64,000 bases of DNA from NCBI RefSeq assembly GCF_021462825.1, contig NZ_JAKEEB010000014.1:1-64000 (forward strand), read 5' to 3'. Shown here piece by piece: positions 36,891-45,553 of this stretch (within the stretch, counting starts at the first letter, position 1; every line of letters begins with the position of its first letter). Both the position numbers and the translations under genes were made by a program. The stretch is from Streptomyces glomeratus (GTDB lineage Bacteria > Actinomycetota > Actinomycetes > Streptomycetales > Streptomycetaceae). Below the pieces are notes generated by a model. The model saw only the letters and a program-made list of their open reading frames with translations, had not been told where the DNA came from and did no database searches.

Positions 36891-36921
36891 CCGGCCGTGC
36901 GCGGCCCACCGGCCGCCGGAG

Positions 36922-38745
36922 TCACAGAGCGAGGCGGACGCCGTACTCGGTCAGCCACAGATGCAGCTGCAGGACCATCTCGATGTTCGTGCGGGTCAGC
37001 CAGTGCGCCCCACCCCGCGCCTCGGCGCCCGCCGCGCGGGCCGCCACCGGGTCGAGCAGCGGCGCCACCGGCGAGTCCGGATCGTCCAGCACCCGCATCA
37101 GCTCGCGGCGCAGCACATGGGTGTACGCGGGATCCTGGTTGACCGGGAACGGGCTCTTGCGGCGCTCCACCACCGACCTGGGCAGCAGATCGCCCACCGC
37201 CGACCGCAGCAGGCTCTTCTCCCGCCCGCCACGGGTCTTCAGCTCCCACGGCACATTGAAGAGGTACTCCACCAGCCGGTGGTCGCAGAACGGCATCCGC
37301 ACCTGGAGGCCTGCGGCCCGGCTGAGGCGGTCGTCGCGGTCCAGGAGCCGTGGCAGCCAGTGCACGAGGTGCAGATGGCACACCTCACGCAGTCGCCGGT
37401 CGCGGTCGCTCTCACCGTCCAGCCGGGGCACCTCGGCGACGGCCTGCCGATAGCGGTCGGCCCCGTACGCGGCCAGGTCCAGCTTGCCCAGCAGCCCCCG
37501 GTCGAACAGTCCGAGGCCCAGACCGTGCCGGGACGCCTCGTGGGAGCGCTCGTACGCCACCCACGGGAACTGCTCGGGGCCCGCCGCGTCCGGCTCGTAC
37601 ATCCCGGTGAAGCCGCCGAAGATCTCGTCGGCACCCTCGCCGGAGAGCGCGACGGGCGAGTGCTCGCGGGCCGCCCGGAAGATGAGCAGTCCGGCCACGT
37701 CCATCTCCGCGAACGGGGTCGGCCGGTCCTGGGCCCGCAGCACCGCCCTGCGCAGCCGCGGCTCCAGCAGGTCCGCCGTGCCGAGCACGACATCGGTGTG
37801 GTCGGAGCCGATATGGCGGGCCACCTCGGCCGCGTACGGGGCGTCCGGGGTGGTGCGGACGTTGTCCGGGCGGAAGTTCTCCGCGTAGCCGATGAACGTC
37901 GCGGTCGCGGTGCGCAGCCGGCCCCGGTCCTTCAGCGCGAGGGCGGCGAGCGCGGTGATCGCTCCGGAGTCCAGGCCGCCGGAGAGCAGCGAGCACGGGA
38001 CGGCGTCGCCCTCGACGGCCCGGCCGACGCTGTCGGCGAGCAGCGAGTGGACCGTGGCGACGGTGGTCTCCGGGTCGTCGGTGTGGGGACGGGCCTCGAG
38101 CGTCCAGTACGGCCGCTCGGCCACGCCGCCCTCCCCGGCGTCGAGCAGATGACCGGGCCGCACCTCGGCGATGCCGCGGAACACGCTCGCGCCCGGCGTC
38201 TTGGCCTGGGTGAACAACTCGCGCAGCCCGTCGGCGTCGAGGACCGGTTCCAGCAGGGAGCCGGCCAGGAGAGCCTTGGGCTCCGACGCGAAGTACACGG
38301 TGTCGTTCAGCCGGGCGTAGTGCAGCGGGCGTACGCCGAGCCGGTCACGGACCAGCAGCAGGCGGCCCCGCCGGGAGTCGAACACGGCGAACGCGAATGC
38401 CCCGTCGAGGTGCTCGGCACAGTCGGCGCCCCAGGCCAGATAGGCGTGCAGCGCGGCCTCCGCGTCGGTGCCGTGGCGGGCGCGGTGGCCGTGGGCGGAG
38501 AGCGCGGCGCGCAGCGGTGCGGTGTCATGGAGCACCCCGTCGAAGACGACGGCCACGCCCTGCCCGTCCTCCGCCCGCTCCTCGGCGATGCCGCCCGGGG
38601 CGGCCGCGAGCGCCACGCGCGCCCCGCGCCAGGCGTACACCTCGGCGGGGGCGTCCCGGCTCGTGGTGGCGGCCATCGCATCCAGCACCGACCGTGTGTG
38701 TCCGGGTCCGGAGCCGAAGCCGATCCAGCCGGCGATACCGCTCAT
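36922..38745 (-). CDS. Asparagine-synthetase-like amide ligase with Ser2 (inactive glutaminase)
   Basis: A 607-residue AsnB-family protein, paralogous to the one at 17530. The synthetase domain is intact: PP-loop SGGLDS at 255-260, GEGADEIFGGF, RMPFCDHRLVEYLF and GGREKSLLRS. The glutaminase domain has lost its chemistry. The chain begins MSGIAGW (ATG-AGC), so the nucleophile Cys2 is Ser, and YNGEIYN has become FDGVLHD. As in beta-lactam and carbapenam synthetases, this suggests an ATP-dependent ligase that uses an amine other than glutamine-derived ammonia. AAGGAG precedes ATG 38745. Divergent from the lysine hydroxylase gene. Confidence 0.9.
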   Translation of the reverse strand: MSGIAGWIGFGSGPGHTRSVLDAMAATTSRDAPAEVYAWRGARVALAAAPGGIAEERAEDGQGVAVVFDGVLHDTAPLRAALSAHGHRARHGTDAEAALHAYLAWGADCAEHLDGAFAFAVFDSRRGRLLLVRDRLGVRPLHYARLNDTVYFASEPKALLAGSLLEPVLDADGLRELFTQAKTPGASVFRGIAEVRPGHLLDAGEGGVAERPYWTLEARPHTDDPETTVATVHSLLADSVGRAVEGDAVPCSLLSGGLDSGAITALAALALKDRGRLRTATATFIGYAENFRPDNVRTTPDAPYAAEVARHIGSDHTDVVLGTADLLEPRLRRAVLRAQDRPTPFAEMDVAGLLIFRAAREHSPVALSGEGADEIFGGFTGMYEPDAAGPEQFPWVAYERSHEASRHGLGLGLFDRGLLGKLDLAAYGADRYRQAVAEVPRLDGESDRDRRLREVCHLHLVHWLPRLLDRDDRLSRAAGLQVRMPFCDHRLVEYLFNVPWELKTRGGREKSLLRSAVGDLLPRSVVERRKSPFPVNQDPAYTHVLRRELMRVLDDPDSPVAPLLDPVAARAAGAEARGGAHWLTRTNIEMVLQLHLWLTEYGVRLAL

Positions 38746-39051
38746 ACGGAACTCCTTGTCGCGAAACGCCTGGTGGGATGCCCGGCACGGGGAGGCCCCG
38801 GCACACGGCCGGCCCTGCGACCCGAGGCGGGGCGATACCCGCACAGTGTGGATTCGGCCCCTGGGAGGAGAGTCGAGCACGTCTGAACGAGACGGCGCAG
38901 CCGGTCCGTCGCACGGGCCGCGCCCGAGCCGCGGCACCTGTGTGGGGCCGCGCCGATGCGGATCCGCCCGCTCTCAGACGTTCTCGATTCCTGCACCACC
39001 GGCCCCGGCCACGCTGTGGGCACATCGGTCCGTACGGAGAGGTGTCCGTCC
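38746..39051. promoter_or_regulatory. Divergent promoter region (amide ligase / lysine hydroxylase)
   Basis: 306 bp without a gene. Both flanking genes start from it. The ribosome sites AAGGAG (minus) and GGAGAGG (plus) are visible; I find no clear -35/-10 boxes or palindromes. Confidence 0.45.
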
Positions 39052-40356
39052 ATGGTGTCGACTTCCGCTCATGCGCCGAACCGCCCCGCGCCGCACGGCG
39101 TCCCGCACCACCGGGTCGCCGCGATCGGCGCGGGCCCGGCCAACCTGAGCCTCGCGGCCCTGGCCGAGGACGTCCTGCCCCAGGACGTGGTGCTCTTCGA
39201 CCGGCGCCCGGCCCATGCCTGGCACCCCGGCCTGATGCACCCAGGGGTCCGTCTCCAGACCTCATGGATCAAGGACCTGGCCAGCCTGGTCGACCCCCGC
39301 AACCGGCTGTCGTTCCTCAACTACCTCGTCACCACGGGCCGCGTCTACGCCTTCCTGAACGCGCAGTTCGACGCCATCCCGCGCCTGGAGTACGACCGCT
39401 ATCTGGCCTGGGCCGCCGAGCAGCTGACCAGCATCCGCTACGGCGTGGACATCCGGGACGTCCGGTTCGCCGGGCCGGGTGAAGGGTTCGTGCTCCACGA
39501 CGCCGACGGCCCGGTCGCCACCAGTGACCACCTGGTCATCGGCACCGGCACCCGCCCCCACGTCCCCGACTGCTTCCGGGACCGCGACATCCCCGGCGTG
39601 CTGCTCGCGGAGGAGATCGGCGAGCACTTCGAGACCTGCCGCTGCGCCCCGTACGAGCCCGCGGTCGTCGTCGGCGGCGGCCAGACCGGTGCCGAGGCGG
39701 TCCTCGCGCTGCTCAGCTACGGACTGCGGGAGATCCGCTGGATCGGCCGCCGCCCCTGGTTCGCGCCGCTGGACGACTCGCCGCCCGCCAACGACTTCTT
39801 CCGCCCGGCCTATCTGCGGCACTTCCAGACCCTGCCGGGCCAGGTCCGTGAGCGGTACGTCGCCGAGCAGATCCTGACCAGCGACGGCGTGTCGATGTCG
39901 ACGTTGCAGGAGCTGTACCAGGCCAACTACGAGACCTGGCTGTCCGAGGGCCGGGCCCCGGTGATGATGCTCCCCGGCCGGGACGTCGTCGAGGCCGGGC
40001 ACCAGGACGACCTGGTGGTACTGCGCTGCCGCCGGGCGGCCGGGGGACACGAGCGGCACACCGCCCGCCATGTCGTACTCGCCACCGGGCGCCGCCCCGC
40101 ACCGCTGCCCCTCGCACCGGAGGTCCTCGACCTGGAGCCGGGCGAGGAACCGTACGTGGAAGCCGACTACTCGCTGCGCTGGAAGCACGCCGACCGCCAC
40201 AAGGTCTTCGTGCAGAACCGCGCCCAGCCGAGTCACGGAGTGGCCGACCCGAACCTCAGCCTGCTGTCGGTGCGCAGCGCGGCGATCCTCAACTCCCTGC
40301 TGGAGCGCGAGGTGTTCCCCATCCGCGACGAGCAGGTACAGACGCTCTGGGCGTGA
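39052..40356 (+). CDS. L-lysine N6-hydroxylase (hydrazine pathway)
   Basis: FAD/NADPH enzyme that converts lysine to N6-hydroxylysine. The 434-residue protein has AIGAGPANLSLAAL (FAD), the substrate-binding LQTSWIKDLASLVDPRN and FLNYL, VVVGGGQTGAEAVLAL (NADPH), the ATGRRP motif and NLSLLSVRSAA at the C-terminus, as in IucD/SidA-type hydroxylases. No siderophore synthetase is present. The partners at 45110-47994 (cupin, MetRS-like, DAO-like) are those of the Spb38-40-39 route to hydrazinoacetate, so this is the Spb38 equivalent by context. Confidence 0.9.
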   Translation: MVSTSAHAPNRPAPHGVPHHRVAAIGAGPANLSLAALAEDVLPQDVVLFDRRPAHAWHPGLMHPGVRLQTSWIKDLASLVDPRNRLSFLNYLVTTGRVYAFLNAQFDAIPRLEYDRYLAWAAEQLTSIRYGVDIRDVRFAGPGEGFVLHDADGPVATSDHLVIGTGTRPHVPDCFRDRDIPGVLLAEEIGEHFETCRCAPYEPAVVVGGGQTGAEAVLALLSYGLREIRWIGRRPWFAPLDDSPPANDFFRPAYLRHFQTLPGQVRERYVAEQILTSDGVSMSTLQELYQANYETWLSEGRAPVMMLPGRDVVEAGHQDDLVVLRCRRAAGGHERHTARHVVLATGRRPAPLPLAPEVLDLEPGEEPYVEADYSLRWKHADRHKVFVQNRAQPSHGVADPNLSLLSVRSAAILNSLLEREVFPIRDEQVQTLWA

Positions 40357-40420
40357 GGACCGCGCCCCGACGCCGGCGCACAAGACCTCCCGAACCCTCG
40401 ACACCTTGGAGGAACAGCAG

Positions 40421-42049
40421 ATGCAGGACGAACGGACCCAGGTCCTCGTCGTCGGCGGAGGCATGGTCGGCCTGTCGGCCGCCGTGTTCCTGGCCTGGCA
40501 CGGTGTGCGGCCGCTGCTCGTGGAGCGCCATGCCGAGACCCTGATCCACCCCCGGGCCCGCGGCATCAACGCACGCTCCGTCGAGCTGTTCCGGCAAGTC
40601 GGCCTGGAGGAAGCCCTCTTCGCCCAGCGCGGCGAGGGCATCGTCGCCTCCGACGAGGACTCCTCCCGGATGCTCGTCGCCGAGTCCCTCGCCAGCCACG
40701 ACCACGACTTCGTGGATCTGGCGACCGGTGAGGCGGAGGGCGCGAGTCCCTGCGAGTGGTGCCCCATCGACCAGGACCGGCTGGAGATCGCGCTGCGCGG
40801 CCGGGCCCTCGAACTGGGCGCCGACATCCGCTTCAGCACCGAGTGCGAGGAGCTGACCCAGGACGCCGACGGCGTCACGGCCGTACTGCGCGACCGCGGC
40901 ACCGGCGAACGCCGTACCGTACGCGCCTCCTACGCGATCGCCGCGGACGGACAGCGCAGCCCGCTGCGTCATGCGCTCGGTATCCCCGTGGAAGGCCCGG
41001 GCATTCTGCTCCACACCCTGTCCATGGTCGTCGAGGCCGACATCGACACCGTCCTGGGCGGCCGCCGCTTCGGCTTCGCCTACCTCGACAAGCCCGAGAA
41101 GGGCTCGGTCATCTTCCCGCACGACGGCGCCAAGCGCTGGTGCTTCGGCGTCCCCTACCACCCCGACCGGGGGGAGGCCGTCGAGGACTACCCCGAGGAG
41201 CGCTGCCTGGAGCTGTTCCGCCAGGCCGTGGGCGTGCCCGACCTCACCGGCCGCCTCATCCCCCAACTGCCCAGCGACGGAACCACGGTGCTGCCCTTCG
41301 TCATCGGCGCGCACTGTGCCGAACGCTTCGCCGAGGGCCGGGTCTTCCTGGCCGGCGACGCCGCCCGGATCGTGCCCCCGACCGGCGCGTTCGGTGGCAG
41401 CACCGGCATCCAGGACGCCCACAACCTCGCCTGGAAGCTGGCCGCCGTGCTGCGCGGCGACGCGGGTGAGGACCTCCTCGCCACCTACGACGCCGAGCGC
41501 CGCCCCGTCTCGGAGTTCACCATGGAGCAGGCCATGGCGCAGATGGTGGGGCGCACCGGCAACGAGGCGGCCGACGTCGGCGGTGTGTACGTCCACGACT
41601 GGTGGTCGGTGATCCTCGGCTACCGGTACCGCTCGGCGGCCGTCCTGTCCGAGGACGACGACGACCGCCCCGCCTACCCGCCGCACCTGCTCACCGGTCT
41701 GCCGGGCACCCGCGCCCCCCATCTGCCGCTGGAGCGCGGGGGCGAGAGCGTCTCCACCCTCGATCTGTACGGCCGGCGCTTCACCCTGGTCGCCGGAGCG
41801 GCCGGCGAGGCCTGGGCGACCGCCGCGTCCCGAGCCCGCGAGGCCCTCGGTGCCGGTCTCGACGTGTACCGGGTGGGCACGGACGTCCAGGACCCCTCGG
41901 GACACTGGGCCGACCGGCACGGCGTCAAGGACGACGGCGCCGTACTGGTGCGCCCCGACGGATTCGTCGCCTGGCGCGGCACGGACGCCACGGGCGCGGA
42001 CGACCGGCTCACCGACGCGCTCGCCCGGGTGCTGGCCGTCAAGCGCTAG
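40421..42049 (+). CDS. FAD-dependent aromatic hydroxylase
   Basis: A 542-residue group A flavoprotein monooxygenase: VLVVGGGMVGLSAAVFLAWHG (FAD/ADP), RARGINARSVELFRQVGLEE, CPIDQDRLE, the GD motif FLAGDAARIVPPTGAFGGST and a C-terminal thioredoxin-like domain (from about 400). Similar enzymes (WhiE ORFVIII, PgaE/OxyS types) hydroxylate polycyclic aromatic polyketides. The start follows GGAGGAACAGCAG. It is in the operon headed by the lysine hydroxylase. Confidence 0.91.
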   Translation: MQDERTQVLVVGGGMVGLSAAVFLAWHGVRPLLVERHAETLIHPRARGINARSVELFRQVGLEEALFAQRGEGIVASDEDSSRMLVAESLASHDHDFVDLATGEAEGASPCEWCPIDQDRLEIALRGRALELGADIRFSTECEELTQDADGVTAVLRDRGTGERRTVRASYAIAADGQRSPLRHALGIPVEGPGILLHTLSMVVEADIDTVLGGRRFGFAYLDKPEKGSVIFPHDGAKRWCFGVPYHPDRGEAVEDYPEERCLELFRQAVGVPDLTGRLIPQLPSDGTTVLPFVIGAHCAERFAEGRVFLAGDAARIVPPTGAFGGSTGIQDAHNLAWKLAAVLRGDAGEDLLATYDAERRPVSEFTMEQAMAQMVGRTGNEAADVGGVYVHDWWSVILGYRYRSAAVLSEDDDDRPAYPPHLLTGLPGTRAPHLPLERGGESVSTLDLYGRRFTLVAGAAGEAWATAASRAREALGAGLDVYRVGTDVQDPSGHWADRHGVKDDGAVLVRPDGFVAWRGTDATGADDRLTDALARVLAVKR

Positions 42050-42116
42050 GTCCCGTTGTCACCGCGCCGAACAGCGCCCTTCTCACCCCTTCACCCACCT
42101 CACAAGGAGATTCGCC

Positions 42117-42539
42117 ATGTCCGATCTCGCCACGCGGTTCGCGGAACTCGTCGCGTTCGTCGACGCCACCCCCAAGGAGGACCTGGAGAAGCTGCTCGCC
42201 GAGCGCCCCGGCGGCGTCGACGCGGTCCTGGACACCGTCTACGAGAAGCTGGCCTCCACCTTCAACCCGGCCAAGGCGGGTGGCGAGAAGGGCACCTTCC
42301 AGTACGAGGTGACCACCGCCGAGGGCACCAAGGAGTACTACCTGCACGTCGAGAACGACACCTGCGTCGTCGGACACGGCACCCGGGAGGGCGCCGACGT
42401 CGTCATCGGCATCAAGCTGGTCGACATGCTGCACCTGGCCACCGGGAAGCTCAGCGGCCAGAAGGCGTTCATCACCGGCAAGCTGAAGCTGCGCGGCAAC
42501 GCGTTCTTCGGCATGAAGCAGGGCGAGTGGTTCGACTGA
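42117..42539 (+). CDS. SCP2 sterol-carrier-domain protein
   Basis: A 140-residue SCP2-fold protein: VLDTVYEKLASTFNPAKAGG, EYYLHVENDTCVVGHG, ADVVIGIKLVDMLHLATGKL and QKAFITGKLKLRGNAFFG. SCP2 domains bind hydrophobic ligands; in this setting it may hold the polyketide or an acyl intermediate for the neighbouring oxygenase or TenA-like protein. AAGGAG precedes the ATG. The stop overlaps the next start (TGATG). Confidence 0.87.
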   Translation: MSDLATRFAELVAFVDATPKEDLEKLLAERPGGVDAVLDTVYEKLASTFNPAKAGGEKGTFQYEVTTAEGTKEYYLHVENDTCVVGHGTREGADVVIGIKLVDMLHLATGKLSGQKAFITGKLKLRGNAFFGMKQGEWFD

Positions 42540-43210
42540 TGCTGCGCACCCAACTCGAGTCCGCCGCCGCGCCCCTGCTGGAGAAGATCAAGGACCACCC
42601 CTTCTTCGCCGGGCTCCGGGACGGCACGCTGGACGGGGCCGCGCTGCTCCACTTCGCGCGCCAGGACGCCGACTTCCTGCTGCCCGCCTACGGCCGAGCG
42701 CTCGCCCGTACCACCGCGCTCGCCCACGACAACGCGCACGCGATGGTGCTGGCCCGGATGGCGGTCGGCACCCTCGAGGCCCGACAGGCCATGGCGATGG
42801 GCTACGACATCATGGCGGCACAGCTCGGCGACGGGGACGACTCCTGGCGTTCCGCGCCGGCCGACCCGGTCACCCACGCGTACACCTCGTTCTTCTCGTC
42901 GGCCGCCGCCGGTTCGCTCGCCGAGGCGATCGGGGCTCTGCTGCCCTGCTCCTGGTTCTATCTGAGCATCGCCGACGACCTCAAGGAGCGGTACGACCCC
43001 ACCGCGCGCTACGCGGACTGGGTCAAGGCCCTGCACCCCGGCGACGACTACCGCGACGTGCTGGAGGAGTTCCTGACCGTCGTCGACGAGGTCGGCGAGC
43101 GGGCCTCGGCGGACGACCGGGACCGGCTGACGCACAACTTCCTGACGGCCGCGCGCTACGAGTGGTCCTTCCTGGACGCGGCCCTGAACCGACTCGACTG
43201 GCCCGTCTGA
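42539..43210 (+). CDS. TenA/heme-oxygenase-fold protein of the cluster
   Basis: A 223-residue TenA (thiaminase II-like) protein: DHPFFAGLRDGTLDGAALLH, FARQDADFLLPAYGRAL, the conserved Cys in ALLPCSWFYLSIADDL and the C-terminal RYEWSFLDAAL helix. It is coupled to the SCP2 gene. No thiamine genes are nearby, so a cleavage or oxidation role in the pathway is more likely. Related heme-oxygenase-like proteins include di-iron N-oxygenases, which would be interesting beside N-N chemistry, but the His/Glu iron ligands are not evident here. Confidence 0.8.
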   Translation: MLRTQLESAAAPLLEKIKDHPFFAGLRDGTLDGAALLHFARQDADFLLPAYGRALARTTALAHDNAHAMVLARMAVGTLEARQAMAMGYDIMAAQLGDGDDSWRSAPADPVTHAYTSFFSSAAAGSLAEAIGALLPCSWFYLSIADDLKERYDPTARYADWVKALHPGDDYRDVLEEFLTVVDEVGERASADDRDRLTHNFLTAARYEWSFLDAALNRLDWPV

Positions 43211-43261
43211 CCGTCCGGCTCCCGAACCGACTCGACTGGCCGTCTGACCGTCCGGCTCCCG
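43187..43261. repeat. 38/37-bp tandem duplication over a stop codon
   Basis: AACCGACTCGACTGG... (43187-43224) is repeated at 43225-43261 with one C lost. The first copy encodes the last residues and stop of the TenA-like gene; the second is non-coding, so the duplication left the protein intact. Confidence 0.92.
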
Positions 43262-43291
43262 AGCCGCCCTACTCGCCCATCGGAGGGGCGC

Positions 43292-44272
43292 ATGCGCCTA
43301 GGACTCAATCTCACCCGCTTCAGCTGGCCCGGTTCGCCGGAGAACCTCGGACCGGTGCTCGGGCGGATCGCCCGCACCGCCGAGGAGGTCGGGTTCGACA
43401 GCTTCTGGGTGATGGACCACTTCTTCCAGACCCCGCTCAACCGCGGGCCCGAGGGCGCCTGTCCCGAGGCGTACGCGACGCTCGGCTTCGTGGCCGGGCA
43501 GACCTCCCGCATCCGCCTCGGCACCCTGGTGACGGGCGTCGTCAACCGGCACCCCGGGGTGCTCGTGAAGACCGTCAGCACGCTCGACGCACTCTCCGGC
43601 GGCCGGATGTACTTCGGCATCGGGGCCGCCTGGTTCGAGGAGGAGCAGCGCGGCCTCGGCATCCCCGTCGTACCGAAGGCGGAGCGCTTCGAACGCCTGG
43701 AGGAGGCCGTCCGGATCGCCAAGCACATGTGGGCGGGCAGCACCGAGCCGTACGAGGGCCGGCACTACCGCCTGGAGCGGCCGCTCAACGAGCCGAACAC
43801 CCCGCAGCGCCCCCACCCACCGATCCTGATCGGCGGGCAGGGCCCGAAGAAGACCTTCGGGCTGGTGGCACGCTACGCCGACGCCTGCAACGTCTACGAG
43901 CTTCCCGACCCGGACATGATCCGGGACAAGCTGGCCAAGCTGCCGCCGCAGCACCCGATGCGCCGCAACGCCCACATCAAGCCGACCGAGGTGATCCGCG
44001 GGCAGTTCGCGGTGCTGCGCGAACGGTGCGAGGAGGCGGGCCGGCCCTACGGCGAGATCGAGAAGACCACGCTGGGCACGGGCGCCCTGACCAAGGACGG
44101 CGCCGACGGCTCGTACACTGTCAAGGGCGCGATCGAACGGTTCCACCAGCTCGCGGAGCTGGGTGTCGACCACGCGATCGTGGAACCGCCGAACCCGGCG
44201 GAGGAGGGCGCGCTCGACCTGTGGGCCGAGGTGGCGCCCGAGGTCGCGAAGATCGTCCCGGCGGGGCGGTAG
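43292..44272 (+). CDS. LLM-class F420-dependent oxidoreductase
   Basis: A 326-residue luciferase-like monooxygenase-fold protein of the F420 branch: MRLGLNLTRFSWPG, AEEVGFDSFWVMDHFFQTPL, IRLGTLVTGVVNRHPGVLVK, LDALSGGRMYFGIGAAWFE and PPILIGGQGPKKTF. It probably does a hydride transfer on an imine, enone or quinone. GGAGG precedes ATG 43292. Last gene of the lysine-hydroxylase operon, closed by a strong hairpin. Confidence 0.9.
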   Translation: MRLGLNLTRFSWPGSPENLGPVLGRIARTAEEVGFDSFWVMDHFFQTPLNRGPEGACPEAYATLGFVAGQTSRIRLGTLVTGVVNRHPGVLVKTVSTLDALSGGRMYFGIGAAWFEEEQRGLGIPVVPKAERFERLEEAVRIAKHMWAGSTEPYEGRHYRLERPLNEPNTPQRPHPPILIGGQGPKKTFGLVARYADACNVYELPDPDMIRDKLAKLPPQHPMRRNAHIKPTEVIRGQFAVLRERCEEAGRPYGEIEKTTLGTGALTKDGADGSYTVKGAIERFHQLAELGVDHAIVEPPNPAEEGALDLWAEVAPEVAKIVPAGR

Positions 44273-44284
44273 CGGCATCCGACG

Positions 44285-44329
44285 ACGACCGGGGCCGGAG
44301 CGTGCGCCGCACGCTCCGGCCCCGGTCGT
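44285..44329. terminator. Perfect 20-bp bidirectional hairpin
   Basis: 44285-44304 pairs exactly with 44310-44329 (loop CGCCG). One of the strongest hairpins in the window, between convergent genes. Confidence 0.85.
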
Positions 44330-44357
44330 GTCGGGACTCCGGGCATCCCCCTCGGCG

Positions 44358-44504
44358 TCAGGACTCGGGAACCTCGCCCTCGGCGTCGGGACGGCGCCGG
44401 CCGACCCTGCGGCGGACCGCCGCACTCCACCGGTCGATCCGCTCCCGGCCCACACCCAGATAACGCAGCACTCCCAGCAGCAGTAGCAGCAGAGCGAGTG
44501 TCAC
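44358..44504 (-). CDS. Small single-helix membrane protein
   Basis: A 48-residue protein from GTG 44504 (TLALLLLLLGVLRYLG as the membrane helix, then Arg-rich RVGRRRPDAEGEVPES). GGGAGG stands 9 bp upstream. It follows the 155-residue gene at 44534 on the same strand. No known family. Confidence 0.5.
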   Translation of the reverse strand: MTLALLLLLLGVLRYLGVGRERIDRWSAAVRRRVGRRRPDAEGEVPES

Positions 44505-44533
44505 GGCACACACCTCCCTGGAAGTCGCCGTCG

Positions 44534-45001
44534 TCAGAACTCGCCGCTGACCGTCGAGGCCAGATAACCCGCCAGGTCCGGCGCCTCGGGCCGCACCACA
44601 TGCCGCACCCAGGCGTCCCGTTCGTGCGCCATCGCGACCATCTCCCAGATGCACGCGGTGGCGCCGTTCGGCGCCGGCTGCCAGTCGGCCGGGTCCTCCC
44701 AGGTCGACAGCCAGGTCCGGGTGTGCAGGATGACCCTGTTGCGGCTCCACCAGCCGACGACCGCGTAGCAGCCGTCCGGATCCTCGTGCAGCACGCTGTA
44801 GCCGTACGCGAGCGCTTCGCCGTACGCGTCGGGCAGCGTCCGCTCCACCGCGGCGCGCGCCGCCTGAACCACCTCCTCGGGCGGGGCCGGCCGGGTGGCC
44901 GAGATCCCGTAACGCTTGACCGTCCAGCCCCGTACGCGATCGGGCGCGTAGGCCACCATGCGGCGGGGCGCGTACACCAGCGGAACTTCTCCCACAGCCA
45001 T
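44534..45001 (-). CDS. Unrecognised 155-residue protein
   Basis: I do not recognise the family. The protein starts MAVGEVPLVYAPRRMVAYAP, has a mixed alpha/beta look with many Trp (GWWSRNRVILHTRTWLSTWE) and an ending LAGYLASTVSGEF. It has no signal peptide or membrane helix and no obvious catalytic cluster. It is divergent from the cupin/MetRS-like hydrazine operon with only about 110 bp between, so shared regulation with N-N formation is likely. Confidence 0.75.
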   Translation of the reverse strand: MAVGEVPLVYAPRRMVAYAPDRVRGWTVKRYGISATRPAPPEEVVQAARAAVERTLPDAYGEALAYGYSVLHEDPDGCYAVVGWWSRNRVILHTRTWLSTWEDPADWQPAPNGATACIWEMVAMAHERDAWVRHVVRPEAPDLAGYLASTVSGEF

Positions 45002-45109
45002 GGCCCGGAGGGTAGGCCGCGCTTCTGAGGGACCGCTGGTGACGGTCACAAGACCGGTCGCGCCGACCATGAGCGGCCTTCGAGATGCCCACCAGCACGC
45101 CGGGCCACG

Positions 45110-45553
45110 ATGAGCGCGTCCACCGACAACGGGACGGCGCGTCCACCGACAAAGGGATGGTGCGAGGTGCGCAGGCTGAGCAGCGAATCCGCGGTTCTCA
45201 CCGACGAGTACGCGATACGGATCGGACGGTGGAGCCAGTACCAGGGCAGCGACGCGCTGCCCTTCGAGGCGATGTGGTGCGTCGTCCCGCCCGGCGGCAC
45301 CAGCGCCCTGGACTGCCATCCGGAGGTCGAACTCGCCGTCGTGGTCGGCGGGAAGGCGGCCTTCGCCGTCGAGGGCGGGGACCCGGAGCCCACACCGGTG
45401 GGCACCGCCGTCCTGCTCGACCCCGAGGAGCGGCACGTCATCCACAACCTGTCCGACACGGAGCCGGTGACGCTGCTGAGCATCTACTGGCTCCCCGAGA
45501 GCGCCCCAGCCGGTACCGCCGGGGATGCCGAGGTGACCCGTGGCGGCCGCTGA
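45110..45553 (+). CDS. Cupin component of hydrazine synthetase (Spb40-N type)
   Basis: A 147-residue single cupin: PFEAMWCVVPPGGTSALDCH, ELAVVVGGKAAFAVEGG and the second half-motif LDPEERHVIHNLSD. In s56-p1 biosynthesis a cupin fused to a MetRS-like domain (Spb40) joins N6-hydroxylysine and glycine through an N-N bond; here the two parts are separate genes overlapping by 14 nt. Start uncertain: ATG 45110 is given, but the first 19 residues are coded by a region with a 16-nt direct repeat (45114-45129, 45137-45152), and GTG 45167 with AAGGGATGG upstream may be the true start. Confidence 0.85.
   Translation: MSASTDNGTARPPTKGWCEVRRLSSESAVLTDEYAIRIGRWSQYQGSDALPFEAMWCVVPPGGTSALDCHPEVELAVVVGGKAAFAVEGGDPEPTPVGTAVLLDPEERHVIHNLSDTEPVTLLSIYWLPESAPAGTAGDAEVTRGGR

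Noticed and set aside
39052..40356. Siderophore lysine/ornithine hydroxylase
   Set aside because: No IucA/C-type or NRPS siderophore synthetase, decarboxylase or acyltransferase is nearby.
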